Source: Lactobacillus sp. YT155 (GTDB taxonomy: Bacteria > Bacillota > Bacilli > Lactobacillales > Lactobacillaceae). Taken from it: DNA of 64,000 nucleotides. The notes beneath the pieces are model-generated. The model did no database searches and was not told where the DNA came from. It saw only the letters and a list, made by a program, of their open reading frames with translations. The position numbers and the translations under genes are program-made. Every line of letters begins with the position of its first letter. Positions within the stretch are counted from its first letter, which is position 1. Positions 32,400-41,809 of the stretch are shown piece after piece. The stretch spans positions 460,475 through 524,474 of the forward strand of contig NZ_JAUKWP010000001.1 of the NCBI RefSeq assembly GCF_030504545.1. The letters are read 5' to 3'.

Positions 32400-35255
32400 A
32401 TGGAAATTTCGAAGTATTTAAGCGAGTCATTAATGGCGGGATTTGTCGACAAAGAAAAATACAGCGCTCAGACTGAATTTGCGCCTAAATTGTTAACTAA
32501 TTCTAAGAGTGAAAAAGTGAAATTTCATTTGGAAGAAGAACTAGCAACCTGTCTTGGTTTCACGTTTGCCGTGGCCTTTATTTCGGAAGCAATTTTGACT
32601 GACTTGAAAGTTAAATTTGCCGATCTAGCTGCTAAAGGTATTCGTGGGCGAATCATTACTTCCACTTATTTAGGTTTCAATAATCCCAAAGTCTTTAAAG
32701 AGTTGTTAAAAATCCCCAATGTTGATGTTCGAGTTTTACCGCAAAATGTCGATTTTCATGCCAAAGGTTATATTTTTCAAAAAGAAAATTATCAAACGTT
32801 CATTATTGGGAGTTCTAATTTATCTAGCACCGCACTTATCAAAAACTATGAATGGAATTTGAAACTCACTTCACTTGAGAATTCTGATTTAACTAATCAA
32901 TTATCCCAGCAAATTGAACAGCAGTGGGAAGCAGCCACACCATTGACCGAGAAATGGATTGCAGAGTATTCTAAGTACTATGTAAAACCAACTGTAGCGG
33001 CATCTTTTGTCGAGGAACAGGATGCTAACTATTCAACAATTGACCTGATTAAGCCTAATAAAATGCAAATTGATGCTCTTTCATCAATTCAGAATTTGCG
33101 GGATCAAGGAAAGAATAAGGCGTTAATTATTTCTGCGACAGGAACTGGAAAGACTTATTTAGGTGCCTTTGATGTTAAACAAGCTAGTCCTAACAAGTTT
33201 CTTTTTGTAGTTCATCGTGAACAAATTTTGAATAAAGCTCTTGAAAGTTTTTACCGAGTGATTGGTGGTTCACGTTCGGAATATGGAATTTTGTCAGGTA
33301 ATCAAAAAGATACCAACAAAAAATATCTGTTTACCACAATTCAAACAATTTCGAAGGACGAGACGTTAAGTCAATTTGCAAAGGATGAGTTTGATTACAT
33401 CATGATTGATGAAGCTCATAAGTCAGGGGCGAAAAGTTATCGCAAAATTATTGATTACTTTGCTCCCAAATTCATGTTGGGAATGACGGCAACTCCTGAA
33501 CGAACAGATGATTTCAATATTTACGAATTATTTGATTACAACATTGCTTATGAAATTCGCCTGCAAGATGCGATTGAAGAAGACATGTTGAGTCAGTTTC
33601 ATTATATTGGGGTGACTGATTATGAGTATGAGGGAAAAGTAATCGATGACAATAGTGGCTTGAAGGAATTGGTCTCTGAGGAACGGATCGACTATGTTGA
33701 ACAACAAATTGATTATTACGGTCATGCTGGCGAACAAACATCTGGTTTGATTTTTTGCAGTCGTAAAGAGGAAGCTCATGAAATTGCGGAAATCATGACA
33801 CAGCGAGGGCACAAGTCAGTTGCATTGACTGGAGAAGATAGTATCAATTATCGTGAAGAAGTTGTGGCTCAATTTGAGAATGGTAAGTTCGACTATATTG
33901 TCACGGTCGATATTTTCAATGAAGGAATCGATATTCCTCAAATAAACCAAATTGTTATGTTGCGAAATACTCAATCAAGTATTATTTTTATTCAACAACT
34001 TGGTCGTGGTTTGCGTAAATATAAGAATAAAGATTTTGTGACAATTATTGATTTTATTGGAAATTACAAAAATAACTACTTAATTCCTGTGGCGTTATCT
34101 GGCGACAAATCACGTAATAAAAATAGCTTGCGAAGTGGATTGATAACTAATCAATTGATTGGACTTTCTTCAATTAACTTTAGTGAAATCGCCAAGCAAC
34201 GAATTTATGAGTCCATTAATAATATTAGTTTGACACAGCTTTCGCAGTTGCGGGATGAATACTTGGATCTCAAACACAAGTTAGGAAAAATTCCTGAGCT
34301 TGCTGACTTTTTGAAATGGGGTTCGATTGATCCACAAGTGATTGTTGATAAATACGAGAATTACTATGAATTTCTTTTGAAGATGAAAGAGACTGTGAAT
34401 TTAAGTAAAACTGAGCAGGCATTTCTAAGTTTTGTTTCTAAAGAATTGATGAATGGAAAGAGAATTCATGAGTTGAAATTATTAGAGCAGCTATTAAAGA
34501 GTAACGGCAAAATTAAAAAATCTACTTTTCTAACTGAGCTCGAAAATCTAGGAACATATATCGATAATAAAACTGTTACTTCGTTTGAACGAGTGTTGAA
34601 TTTGCAATATTTTCAAGAGAAAGATCAAGTTAAGTATGGGGATGTTGAATATGTAACACTTAGCGGAAACGATTATCAACTTGATAAAGATTTTTTTGAG
34701 AATTATGAAAGCAGTTCAACTTTTAGACAATTAGTAGCTGACGTTATTAATGTTGGACTCGAGAAAAATCAACAGTATGATTTGACGAATAAATTTACAC
34801 TCGGAAAGAAATACGACCGAAAAGATGCCAACCGTCTACTGGGATGGGAAAATGAGCAGGCATCGGCTATATATGGATATACGATTAAAGACGATACTTG
34901 TCCAATTTTTGTTAAGTATAAGAAACCAGAAAATACAATTGATTATGACAATATTTTCTACAACACCAACACCATTAAATGGTTTACGCGGCCCTCACGT
35001 CGGCTAGATTCTCCGGAAGTCAGGAAGTTGATTGATGGAGATAAGAATAAAACCTTAGACATCTATGTTTTTCTTAAAAAGAATGATGACGAAGGTAGTG
35101 ATTTCTATTGTTTGGGTCAAGCAGATATCGAAGATAATTCGATTGAACAAACTACAATGCAAGTTAAAGGTGTCGATAAAGATATCGTCGCTATGAATTT
35201 GAAGTTAAGAGAAGCGATGGAGTATAGTCTTTATTTGAATATTATAGGTTCTTGA
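32400..35255 (+). CDS. PLD-nuclease-like / SF2 helicase / DUF3427 protein
   Basis: 951 residues in three parts. Residues ~40-160 form a phospholipase-D-like domain with H120-x-K122 and GSSN (137-140); the Asp expected after the Lys is Gln127. Residues ~220-560 are a DEAD/DEAH superfamily 2 helicase: Walker A 'SATGTGKT' near 240, 'MIDEAHKSG' near 335, 'GMTATPERTDD', and motif VI 'QQLGRGLRKYKNK'. The last ~280 residues are DUF3427. Such proteins are linked to DNA repair or defence against foreign DNA; function here is unproven. It is a single-gene unit with its own terminator. Confidence 0.87.
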   Translation: MEISKYLSESLMAGFVDKEKYSAQTEFAPKLLTNSKSEKVKFHLEEELATCLGFTFAVAFISEAILTDLKVKFADLAAKGIRGRIITSTYLGFNNPKVFKELLKIPNVDVRVLPQNVDFHAKGYIFQKENYQTFIIGSSNLSSTALIKNYEWNLKLTSLENSDLTNQLSQQIEQQWEAATPLTEKWIAEYSKYYVKPTVAASFVEEQDANYSTIDLIKPNKMQIDALSSIQNLRDQGKNKALIISATGTGKTYLGAFDVKQASPNKFLFVVHREQILNKALESFYRVIGGSRSEYGILSGNQKDTNKKYLFTTIQTISKDETLSQFAKDEFDYIMIDEAHKSGAKSYRKIIDYFAPKFMLGMTATPERTDDFNIYELFDYNIAYEIRLQDAIEEDMLSQFHYIGVTDYEYEGKVIDDNSGLKELVSEERIDYVEQQIDYYGHAGEQTSGLIFCSRKEEAHEIAEIMTQRGHKSVALTGEDSINYREEVVAQFENGKFDYIVTVDIFNEGIDIPQINQIVMLRNTQSSIIFIQQLGRGLRKYKNKDFVTIIDFIGNYKNNYLIPVALSGDKSRNKNSLRSGLITNQLIGLSSINFSEIAKQRIYESINNISLTQLSQLRDEYLDLKHKLGKIPELADFLKWGSIDPQVIVDKYENYYEFLLKMKETVNLSKTEQAFLSFVSKELMNGKRIHELKLLEQLLKSNGKIKKSTFLTELENLGTYIDNKTVTSFERVLNLQYFQEKDQVKYGDVEYVTLSGNDYQLDKDFFENYESSSTFRQLVADVINVGLEKNQQYDLTNKFTLGKKYDRKDANRLLGWENEQASAIYGYTIKDDTCPIFVKYKKPENTIDYDNIFYNTNTIKWFTRPSRRLDSPEVRKLIDGDKNKTLDIYVFLKKNDDEGSDFYCLGQADIEDNSIEQTTMQVKGVDKDIVAMNLKLREAMEYSLYLNIIGS

Positions 35256-35258
35256 TGG

Positions 35259-35284
35259 AATGAGTCGGAGTCGACTCATTCTTT
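35259..35284 (+). terminator. Terminator after the helicase gene
   Basis: AATGAGTCG (35259-35267) pairs with CGACTCATT (35272-35280), followed by a short T-rich stretch (CTTTTATTTG). The weak T run lowers confidence. Confidence 0.7.
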
Positions 35285-35303
35285 TATTTGCTTCCCCTCT
35301 TCC

Positions 35304-35363
35304 TTGAATTTCCGCCTAAAATCAGATACTATTAATAGAGTGTGAAACACAAAAAATGTTTCA
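35304..35363 (+). promoter_or_regulatory. Promoter of the rsmG-noc-par operon with an inverted repeat in the leader
   Basis: TTGAAT (35304-35309), a 17-base spacer and TACTAT (35327-35332) form the promoter. Just downstream lie TGAAACA (35343-35349) and TGTTTCA (35357-35363), an exact inverted repeat separated by seven bases, in the expected 5' UTR. Confidence 0.65.
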
Positions 35364-35385
35364 TAAAAACAAGATAAGGTGAACG

Positions 35386-36108
35386 ATGAATCCAGAGGAA
35401 TTTAGACAAGAATTATTAAAAAATAACATTGAATTATCCGATAAACAAATGGAACAGTTCGCTAAATATTTTGAATTTCTAGTCACTGAAAATCAAAAAA
35501 TGAATTTGACCGCCATTACCGAAGCATCCCAGGTTTATTTGAAGCACTTTTACGATTCGATTACTCTAGGCTTTGAATACCCTGACTTATTGAATCAAGA
35601 AATTAGTGTTTGTGATGTCGGTTCAGGAGCAGGTTTTCCAATTATTCCCTTAAAAATTGTTAACCCTGATTTGAAGGTAACAATTGTTGACTCACTAGGA
35701 AAAAGAATTAAATTTTTAAATGAGTTAGCAAACAAACTATCACTTTCTGATTGTGAATTTGTCCATATGCGAGCTGAAGATGCGGGCCAAGATAAAAAAT
35801 ATCGTGCTCAATTTGATTTAGTAGTAGCAAGAGCTGTTGCAAGATTGAATGTTTTAGCGGAATTTTGTCTACCACTGATCAAAAGCAATGGTTATTTCCT
35901 AGCAATGAAATCCGAGAATGCTCCTCAAGAATTAGATGAGGCACAAAAGGCTATCGCCACTCTAGGTGGTAAAATTATTCAGACTAATGAATTTAAACTT
36001 TCTGATAATAATGAACAACGAGTAATAATTGAAATTCAAAAGAAAAAAGAAACACCTAATAAATATCCGCGCAAAGCAGGTACACCAAGTAAAAAACCAA
36101 TTCAATAG
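35386..36108 (+). CDS. rsmG: 16S rRNA (guanine-N7) methyltransferase RsmG (GidB)
   Basis: 240 residues. The SAM-binding motif is 'CDVGSGAGFPIIPLKI', the acidic loop 'TIVDSLGKRIKFL', and the catalytic-domain segment 'VVARAVARLNVLAEFCLPL'. It methylates G527 (E. coli numbering) of 16S rRNA. The tail beyond residue 220 is basic (KYPRKAGTPSKKP), as is common in lactobacilli. It heads an operon with noc and parAB, the usual arrangement near the replication origin of Firmicutes. Confidence 0.95.
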   Translation: MNPEEFRQELLKNNIELSDKQMEQFAKYFEFLVTENQKMNLTAITEASQVYLKHFYDSITLGFEYPDLLNQEISVCDVGSGAGFPIIPLKIVNPDLKVTIVDSLGKRIKFLNELANKLSLSDCEFVHMRAEDAGQDKKYRAQFDLVVARAVARLNVLAEFCLPLIKSNGYFLAMKSENAPQELDEAQKAIATLGGKIIQTNEFKLSDNNEQRVIIEIQKKKETPNKYPRKAGTPSKKPIQ

Positions 36109-36119
36109 GAGGTATGAGT

Positions 36120-36953
36120 ATGGCTTCAATTTTTGACAAAATTTCTGGTAAAAAAGATGATAAACCAGAAGATGTGAAACAAAATGAAATCAAATCAATC
36201 GAAATGAGTCAAATTGTTCCCAATCGCTATCAACCTCGTACTGAATTTGATCAAGAGGCTATTGCCGAGTTAGCGAAGACGATTGATGAACATGGTTTAT
36301 TGCAACCAATTGTTGTTCGTGAAGCTGATAACGATGGTTATGAAATAATTGCCGGAGAACGTCGTTATCGTGCGGTTAAAAAACTTGGTTGGAAGCAAAT
36401 TGATGCAATTGTAAATAACTTAAACGATAATCAAACTGCTTCAATGGGAGTAATTGAGAATCTCCAGCGTGAAAATCTCAATCCGATTGAAGAAGCAGAA
36501 GCATATTTAGAATTAATGCGAGTGAATGATTTAACGCAAGCCCAACTTTCTCAACAGTTAGGTAAGAGTCAGTCTTATATCGCCAATAAATTACGATTAC
36601 TGAAGTTATCTGAACCAGTTAAAGAAGCGATTGCTAGTGATGAAATTTCTCAACGTCATGGTCGAGCAATTCTCGCCTTGAAATCTGTTGCTCAACAAGT
36701 TGAAGCATTAGGAAAAGTTACTAAGAGTAATTTGAATGTTCAACAGACTGAAAACTTAGTTGAGAAGATGTTGACTCAAAAGACAAAAACTAAGAAAAAA
36801 GTTACCAAGACTGCTGTGAATCGCAATATCAAAATTGCGGCTAATACAATCAAAAAATCAGTTTCGATGATTGAAGACACAGGAATGAAAGTTCAAACTC
36901 AAGAGCATGATGGCGAAGATGAGTATGAAATTGTTATTAAGATTAAGAAGTAG
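36120..36953 (+). CDS. noc: Nucleoid occlusion protein Noc (ParB-like)
   Basis: 277 residues. The ParB/Noc N domain carries the CTP-binding motif 'GERRYRAVKKLG', followed by the DNA-binding HTH 'TQAQLSQQLGKSQSYIANKLRLLKL' and a basic linker. Noc binds its chromosomal sites and the membrane to block division over the nucleoid. I start at ATG 36120, 7 bases from AGGAGG; the in-frame ATG at 36114 is only one base from it. The basic, short N terminus (ASIFDKISGKKDDK) could be the membrane-targeting helix. Confidence 0.9.
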   Translation: MASIFDKISGKKDDKPEDVKQNEIKSIEMSQIVPNRYQPRTEFDQEAIAELAKTIDEHGLLQPIVVREADNDGYEIIAGERRYRAVKKLGWKQIDAIVNNLNDNQTASMGVIENLQRENLNPIEEAEAYLELMRVNDLTQAQLSQQLGKSQSYIANKLRLLKLSEPVKEAIASDEISQRHGRAILALKSVAQQVEALGKVTKSNLNVQQTENLVEKMLTQKTKTKKKVTKTAVNRNIKIAANTIKKSVSMIEDTGMKVQTQEHDGEDEYEIVIKIKK

Positions 36954-36967
36954 TGAAAGGAAATAAT

Positions 36968-37732
36968 ATGGCTAAAACAATCTCGATTGCAAACCAAAAA
37001 GGTGGCGTTGGTAAAACAACTACCACAATTAACTTGGGAGCAAGTTTAACAGAACTAGGTAAACGAGTTTTAATTGTTGATATCGATCCTCAAGGTAATG
37101 CCACAAGTGGATTAGGAATCAAAAAAGCAGATGTTGAAAAAGATGTTTATGATGTTTTAGTAAATGAATATCCTTTAAAAGATACTATTATTCATACTCA
37201 AAGAAAGAATTTAGATATTGTGCCGGCCACGATTCAACTAGCTGGGGCTGAAATGGAATTAACTTCCATGATCGCTCGCGAAACTAGATTGAAATCTGGT
37301 TTGGACACGGTTGAAGATGAATATGACTTCATCTTGTTAGACTGTCCTCCTTCATTAGGACAATTATCAATTAATGCCTTCACCGCTAGCAATTCAATTA
37401 TTATTCCAGTTCAAACGGAATACTATGCTCTAGAAGGATTGAGCCAATTACTTAATACAGTTCGCTTAGTTCAAAAACATTTCAACAAGAATTTGGCAAT
37501 TGAAGGTGTATTACTAACAATGCTAGATAGTCGTACTAACTTAGGTGCCCAAGTTGTTGAAGAAGTTCAAAGTTACTTTGGTGATCGAGTATATGAAACA
37601 ATTATTCCTCGAAATACTAAGCTAGCTCAGGCACCAAGTTATGGATTGCCAATTATTGATTTTGAAAAGAACTCACCAGGATCGAAGTTGTATATGGATT
37701 TAGCAAAGGAAGTGATCGCTGATGCCAAATAA
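36968..37732 (+). CDS. parA: Chromosome partitioning ATPase ParA (Soj)
   Basis: 254 residues. The deviant Walker A 'QKGGVGKTTT' is at the N terminus, with 'VDIDPQGNATSGLG' and 'DFILLDCPPSLGQLS' following. It segregates the origin region and modulates DnaA with ParB. I choose ATG 36968, with AAAGGA about 6 bases upstream; the in-frame GTG at 36953 is too early. It overlaps parB by 11 bases. Confidence 0.95.
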   Translation: MAKTISIANQKGGVGKTTTTINLGASLTELGKRVLIVDIDPQGNATSGLGIKKADVEKDVYDVLVNEYPLKDTIIHTQRKNLDIVPATIQLAGAEMELTSMIARETRLKSGLDTVEDEYDFILLDCPPSLGQLSINAFTASNSIIIPVQTEYYALEGLSQLLNTVRLVQKHFNKNLAIEGVLLTMLDSRTNLGAQVVEEVQSYFGDRVYETIIPRNTKLAQAPSYGLPIIDFEKNSPGSKLYMDLAKEVIADAK

Positions 37733-38612
37733 TAATAAGACTAGTAAAAATGGTAAGGGATTAGGAAAAGGAATCGACGCAATTTTTTCTGATTTCGAAG
37801 GTCAAAATGTTGATGCAACCGAGGAAAATGTTTTAGATTTACGAATTTCTGAAATTCGTCCCAATCCGTATCAACCACGTGAAGAATTTGATGAAGATGC
37901 GTTGCAAGATTTAGCTAATTCCATCAAAGAAAATGGCGTTTTCCAACCAATTATTGTTCGTCAAAGTGTGAATGGTTATGAAATTATTGCCGGTGAACGA
38001 CGCTTTCGTGCTAGCAAGATTGCTGATAAGAAAACAATTCCTGCAATTGTTAGGGACCTCGATGAACGCCAAATGCTAGAAATTGCCGTTCTAGAAAACC
38101 TTCAAAGAGAAGATCTCTCTCCAATTGAAGAAGCTGAAGCCTACGATACTTTAATTAAGAAATTAAATATCACGCAAGAAGAAGTTTCTAAGCGTTTAGG
38201 TAAGAGTCGTCCATACATTGCTAACTACTTGCGTTTGTTGAACTTGCCACCAATGTCCAAGAAATATTTGAAACAAGGCAAGCTTTCAATGGGACAAGCT
38301 CGTACTTTATTGGGATTACAAGATAAAGAAAAAATTGACTACATTGCTAAAATGGTGGTTCAAAAAGGCATCACCGTGCGTGAACTAGAAAAGATTGTAG
38401 CTGAAGCTAACAATGCTAAACCACGTTCACTCAAACGAGTAGCACCTAAGTCACCATTTGTTAAAGCAAGCGTTGAGGAGTTGATTAGTAAGTTCGATAC
38501 GCAAGTTGATATTTCCGAAAACAAAGATGGTCACGGAAAAATCCAAATTGATTTCAAATCAACTGACGATTTGAATCGTATCTTAGACATTCTAGGAATT
38601 AGCATCGACTAG
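37722..38612 (+). CDS. parB: Chromosome partitioning protein ParB (Spo0J)
   Basis: 296 residues: 'KGLGKGIDAIF' at the N terminus (the ParA-contact region), CTP motif 'GERRFRASKIADKK', HTH 'TQEEVSKRLGKSRPYIANYLRLLNLP', and a C-terminal dimerisation domain. Clearly paralogous to the Noc encoded 770 bases upstream. It loads SMC at parS and spreads as a CTP-dependent clamp. I did not find a consensus parS (TGTTTCACGTGAAACA) in this window. Confidence 0.95.
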   Translation: MPNNNKTSKNGKGLGKGIDAIFSDFEGQNVDATEENVLDLRISEIRPNPYQPREEFDEDALQDLANSIKENGVFQPIIVRQSVNGYEIIAGERRFRASKIADKKTIPAIVRDLDERQMLEIAVLENLQREDLSPIEEAEAYDTLIKKLNITQEEVSKRLGKSRPYIANYLRLLNLPPMSKKYLKQGKLSMGQARTLLGLQDKEKIDYIAKMVVQKGITVRELEKIVAEANNAKPRSLKRVAPKSPFVKASVEELISKFDTQVDISENKDGHGKIQIDFKSTDDLNRILDILGISID

Positions 38613-38620
38613 GAGGAACA

Positions 38621-38845
38621 ATGTATAACTTAGGCGATATTGTTTTAATGAAAAAACCCCATGCTTGTGGGGAAAATAATTGGGAAATCATTCGCATTGG
38701 TGCTGACTTTAAAATTAAATGTTTAAAGTGTGGCCACATTGTAATGATGTCTCGAGCTGATTTTGAAAAGAAAGTTAAAAGTATCAAAACCAAAGCTGTT
38801 GATGTAAAAGAATCAACAGAAAATTACGTTAAATTTGAGAAATAA
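38621..38845 (+). CDS. DUF951 family protein
   Basis: 74 residues. Starts 'MYNLGDIVLMKKPHACGENNWEIIRIGADFKIKC'-like as usual for DUF951, with Cys at 16, 34 and 37 ('CLKCGH') that may bind a metal. Function unknown. It is found between parB and ychF in many Firmicutes. RBS AGGAGG lies before the ATG. Confidence 0.9.
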   Translation: MYNLGDIVLMKKPHACGENNWEIIRIGADFKIKCLKCGHIVMMSRADFEKKVKSIKTKAVDVKESTENYVKFEK

Positions 38846-38856
38846 GGAGATTAATA

Positions 38857-39960
38857 ATGCCATTAACTGCTGGAATTGTTGGATTGCCTAACGTTGGTAA
38901 ATCTACATTGTTTAATGCCATAACTAAAGCTGGAGCGGAGATGGCTAACTATCCGTTTGCAACTATCGAACCAAACGTCGGCATGGTCGAAGTGCCAGAT
39001 CAACGACTAAAAAGAATTGATGAAATTATTCCTGCTAAGAAAATTATTCATACGACCTTTGAATTCACTGATATTGCTGGAATTGTTAAAGGAGCAAGTA
39101 AAGGTGAAGGACTAGGGAATAAATTCTTAGAAAACATTCGTCAAGTAGATGCCATCGTTCATGTGGTGAGAGCATTTGATGATGACAACATTACCAGTGT
39201 TACTGGCGTTGTTGATCCTATTTCTGATATTGAAACCATTAATTTGGAATTAAGTTTAGCCGACTTAGAAAGTGTTGAAAAAAGATATTCAAAAGTTGGA
39301 AAAATTGCTAGAACAACGAAAGACAAAGAAGCAATTGCTGAATTTGCAGTTCTAGAAAAAATCAAACCAGTTCTAGAAGCTGGACAAGCTGTTCGCTCAA
39401 TTGAATTTAACGAAGACGAACAAAAAATTGTTAAAGGTCTCTTTCTACTAACTTCTAAACCAGTTATTTATGTAGCTAACATTGCTGAAGAAGACATGGG
39501 AAATCCAGAACAATCACCTCATTACATGGCCGTAAAAGACTATGCAACTAAAGAAAGCGCAGAAGTAATGGGCGTTTCAGCTCGAGCAGAGGAAGAAATT
39601 GCCGAACTTGATGACGCTGATAAGAAAGAGTTTTTAGCTGATGCAGGTGTTAGTGAATCTGGACTTGATCGATTGATCAAATCAAGTTACAAGATTTTAG
39701 GCCTAAGAACTTTCTTCACCGCCGGTGGCAAAGAAACTCGTGCTTGGACATTCAAAAACGGTATGAAAGCACCACAAGTTGCGGGAGTTATTCATACAGA
39801 CTTTGAACGTGGATTTATTAGAGCAGAAACAATTTCATTTGAAGATTTAGATAAGTACGGCAGCGAACAAGCTGTGAAAGAAGCCGGAAGATTGAGATCT
39901 GAAGGTAAAGAATATGTCGTTCAAGACGGTGACATCATCGAATTCAGATTTAACGTTTAA
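38857..39960 (+). CDS. ychF: Obg-type ATPase YchF (OLA1 family)
   Basis: 367 residues. P-loop 'GLPNVGKSTLF', 'FTDIAGIVKGASKGEGLGNKFL' (switch II), and a C-terminal TGS domain ending 'YVVQDGDIIEFRFNV'. It prefers ATP over GTP, binds ribosomes and is tied to stress responses. RBS AAGGAGA lies before the ATG. It is translated as part of the par operon. Confidence 0.95.
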   Translation: MPLTAGIVGLPNVGKSTLFNAITKAGAEMANYPFATIEPNVGMVEVPDQRLKRIDEIIPAKKIIHTTFEFTDIAGIVKGASKGEGLGNKFLENIRQVDAIVHVVRAFDDDNITSVTGVVDPISDIETINLELSLADLESVEKRYSKVGKIARTTKDKEAIAEFAVLEKIKPVLEAGQAVRSIEFNEDEQKIVKGLFLLTSKPVIYVANIAEEDMGNPEQSPHYMAVKDYATKESAEVMGVSARAEEEIAELDDADKKEFLADAGVSESGLDRLIKSSYKILGLRTFFTAGGKETRAWTFKNGMKAPQVAGVIHTDFERGFIRAETISFEDLDKYGSEQAVKEAGRLRSEGKEYVVQDGDIIEFRFNV

Positions 39961-39975
39961 TTGGAGGAAATACAT

Positions 39976-40725
39976 TTGAGTGAAAAAGCTAAAGAGAAGA
40001 ATAAAGAAATAATTGAAAAACAAGCTAAGAATGAAGAAGTAAAGAAAAAAGTCAATGAAGCTGAAGTTGCTACTCAAGACATGTCAGCTGATGAAATTGC
40101 TAAAAAACTAAGTAAACGTAATGACGAATACTTGTTTAAATTAAGAAAAGAATTAATAGCGGCTGGCAAAACTGAAGAAGAAGCCAAAGAAATGATTGAT
40201 GGTTTAGTAAGAGATATTTATTTGAGCCAAATCAAAGGAATTACGGCCAACAAACTCTTTGGAACACCTACTGAAAAAGTAGAAGACTTATTGACAGTTA
40301 AGAAAAAAGTTAATGAAAAACAACCTTTCTGGAAGTTAGCAGTTGATACGACACTATTATTCTTGGCACTATTTGCGGCAATGTATGGAGTAATGGGCTT
40401 AACAGATCAAAGTAAAAAACCTCAAAACCAAACAGGAATTCTTACCTTGCTAACAATTTCAATTATGTGGGGGGTTATCTTAACCTGGTTTAATATTCAA
40501 ATGAAGAAATCAAAAGAAAATCGACCAGGAATTGGGAAAACATTGGTTTATATGGCTGGTGGCTTGGTGTTGATGTTTGGAGTACTCTACATCACGGCTA
40601 ACTTACCAGCAGTAATTAATCCAGTACTAGACCCAACAATATATCTTGTGACTGCGATTGTTTCCTTCGCTGGACGTTATATCTTTAGAAAGATGAATAA
40701 CATCAAAACATCAGCATTATTTTAA
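39976..40725 (+). CDS. DUF1129 family membrane protein
   Basis: 249 residues: a charged Lys/Glu-rich cytoplasmic N-terminal half (about 1-110) containing 'DEYLFKLRKELIAAGKTEEEA', then four hydrophobic segments in the C-terminal half. Function unknown. I start at TTG 39976 because the codon-like TTG at 39961 is the RBS itself (TTGGAGG). Last gene of the rsmG-par run before a terminator. Confidence 0.85.
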   Translation: MSEKAKEKNKEIIEKQAKNEEVKKKVNEAEVATQDMSADEIAKKLSKRNDEYLFKLRKELIAAGKTEEEAKEMIDGLVRDIYLSQIKGITANKLFGTPTEKVEDLLTVKKKVNEKQPFWKLAVDTTLLFLALFAAMYGVMGLTDQSKKPQNQTGILTLLTISIMWGVILTWFNIQMKKSKENRPGIGKTLVYMAGGLVLMFGVLYITANLPAVINPVLDPTIYLVTAIVSFAGRYIFRKMNNIKTSALF

Positions 40726-40731
40726 AAATGG

Positions 40732-40771
40732 AAAAAGGCTTTTAATTCATTTAGAATTAAGAGCCTTTTTT
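40732..40771. terminator. Bidirectional terminator after the DUF1129 gene
   Basis: AAAAAGGCTTTTAATTC (40732-40748) pairs with GAATTAAGAGCCTTTTT (40755-40771), with one mismatch. It also serves galM on the opposite strand. Confidence 0.85.
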
Positions 40772-41807
40772 AGTTATGTGTATAAGCAATTTTTGTTTGG
40801 TAAGTGACACTTTGTCCTTTTTTGAGTAAGATATTGCCAAAATTTTTGTGATTAAGTGTGTCTGGTAATGTTTGTGATTCTAACGCAATTCCCTGATAAG
40901 GGTGACCTTTACCAGTAGATAGATTCATATCACTAGTAAATGAATTTGCGGTAAAAACTACCAATCCATTTCTTTGGGAATAAATGTCAATTTGATGATT
41001 GAACCGATTAGATTTCAGAGTAGCTATTGGGCAATCACTTGGTTGATCTATATAGAAAACATCATCAATCCCTTTTTCAGGAATAGATTGAAGATCCTCA
41101 ATAGCATTTTTAAGAAAAGTAAATTTGTGGAAATCATAAGGAGTTCCTGCTGTTTCTTTGAACAATCCAGTAGGAATTTTTTCTTGGCCCATTGATAGAA
41201 TCTGATGACTGTTAATTTTTAATTCATGATCAAGAATATTATCTGATTGTTCCAGATTAAAATATGCATGATTTGTCGGATTGAAGACTGTATCTTGATC
41301 AACCGCTTTTCCGTAATAATTAATAATTACTTCATTCTTGTTATTTAAGATATATTCGATTTCTACATCTAATACTCCTGGATAAGAATCATCTTGAGGA
41401 CTGACTCTTTTTGAAAAAACAACGCTAACAGTATCATCAGTTTGAAAAGTCTCATAGTCCCAAATAAAAGAATGAAAACCAGTTTCTCCACCGTGGAGAG
41501 TGTTAGTATTTTCATTCTGGGATAGATTATAAGTAGTATCATTCAAAGTCAGTTTACCGGCTTTGATTCTGCCACCAGTCCGTCCAATACTCATTCCAAT
41601 ATAAAATGGGTTTGAATAATAGCTATCAATACTATTGAAATTCAACAATAAATTGATTTTTTTATTCTCTTCAACTGGAACGGAAAATTCATTCCAAATA
41701 GCTCCCTGACTCAGTAAGGATATTTGAAAATTATTATTGTTTTTTAAAACAATTTTTTCAACCACGTGGTCATTAAAACGACCAAAGTTTTCAATTAATG
41801 TTTTCAT
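40770..41807 (-). CDS. galM: Aldose 1-epimerase (galactose mutarotase family)
   Basis: 345 residues. 'GRTGGRIKAGKL' and 'NTLHGGETGFHSFIWD' in the N-terminal half, 'FNPTNHAYFNL' with the catalytic His, and 'GIALESQTLPD' with the catalytic Glu. It interconverts sugar anomers. It is the second gene after a sugar porter (two-base gap) in a unit with an XylR-like operator, so xylose or arabinose mutarotation is likely. Confidence 0.92.
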   Translation of the reverse strand: MKTLIENFGRFNDHVVEKIVLKNNNNFQISLLSQGAIWNEFSVPVEENKKINLLLNFNSIDSYYSNPFYIGMSIGRTGGRIKAGKLTLNDTTYNLSQNENTNTLHGGETGFHSFIWDYETFQTDDTVSVVFSKRVSPQDDSYPGVLDVEIEYILNNKNEVIINYYGKAVDQDTVFNPTNHAYFNLEQSDNILDHELKINSHQILSMGQEKIPTGLFKETAGTPYDFHKFTFLKNAIEDLQSIPEKGIDDVFYIDQPSDCPIATLKSNRFNHQIDIYSQRNGLVVFTANSFTSDMNLSTGKGHPYQGIALESQTLPDTLNHKNFGNILLKKGQSVTYQTKIAYTHN

Positions 41808-41809
41808 TT

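Noticed and set aside
35386..39960. parS or Noc-binding sites within the par cluster
   Set aside because: I looked for TGTTTCACGTGAAACA and ATTTCCCGGGAAAT by eye and found no acceptable match; they may lie outside the window.
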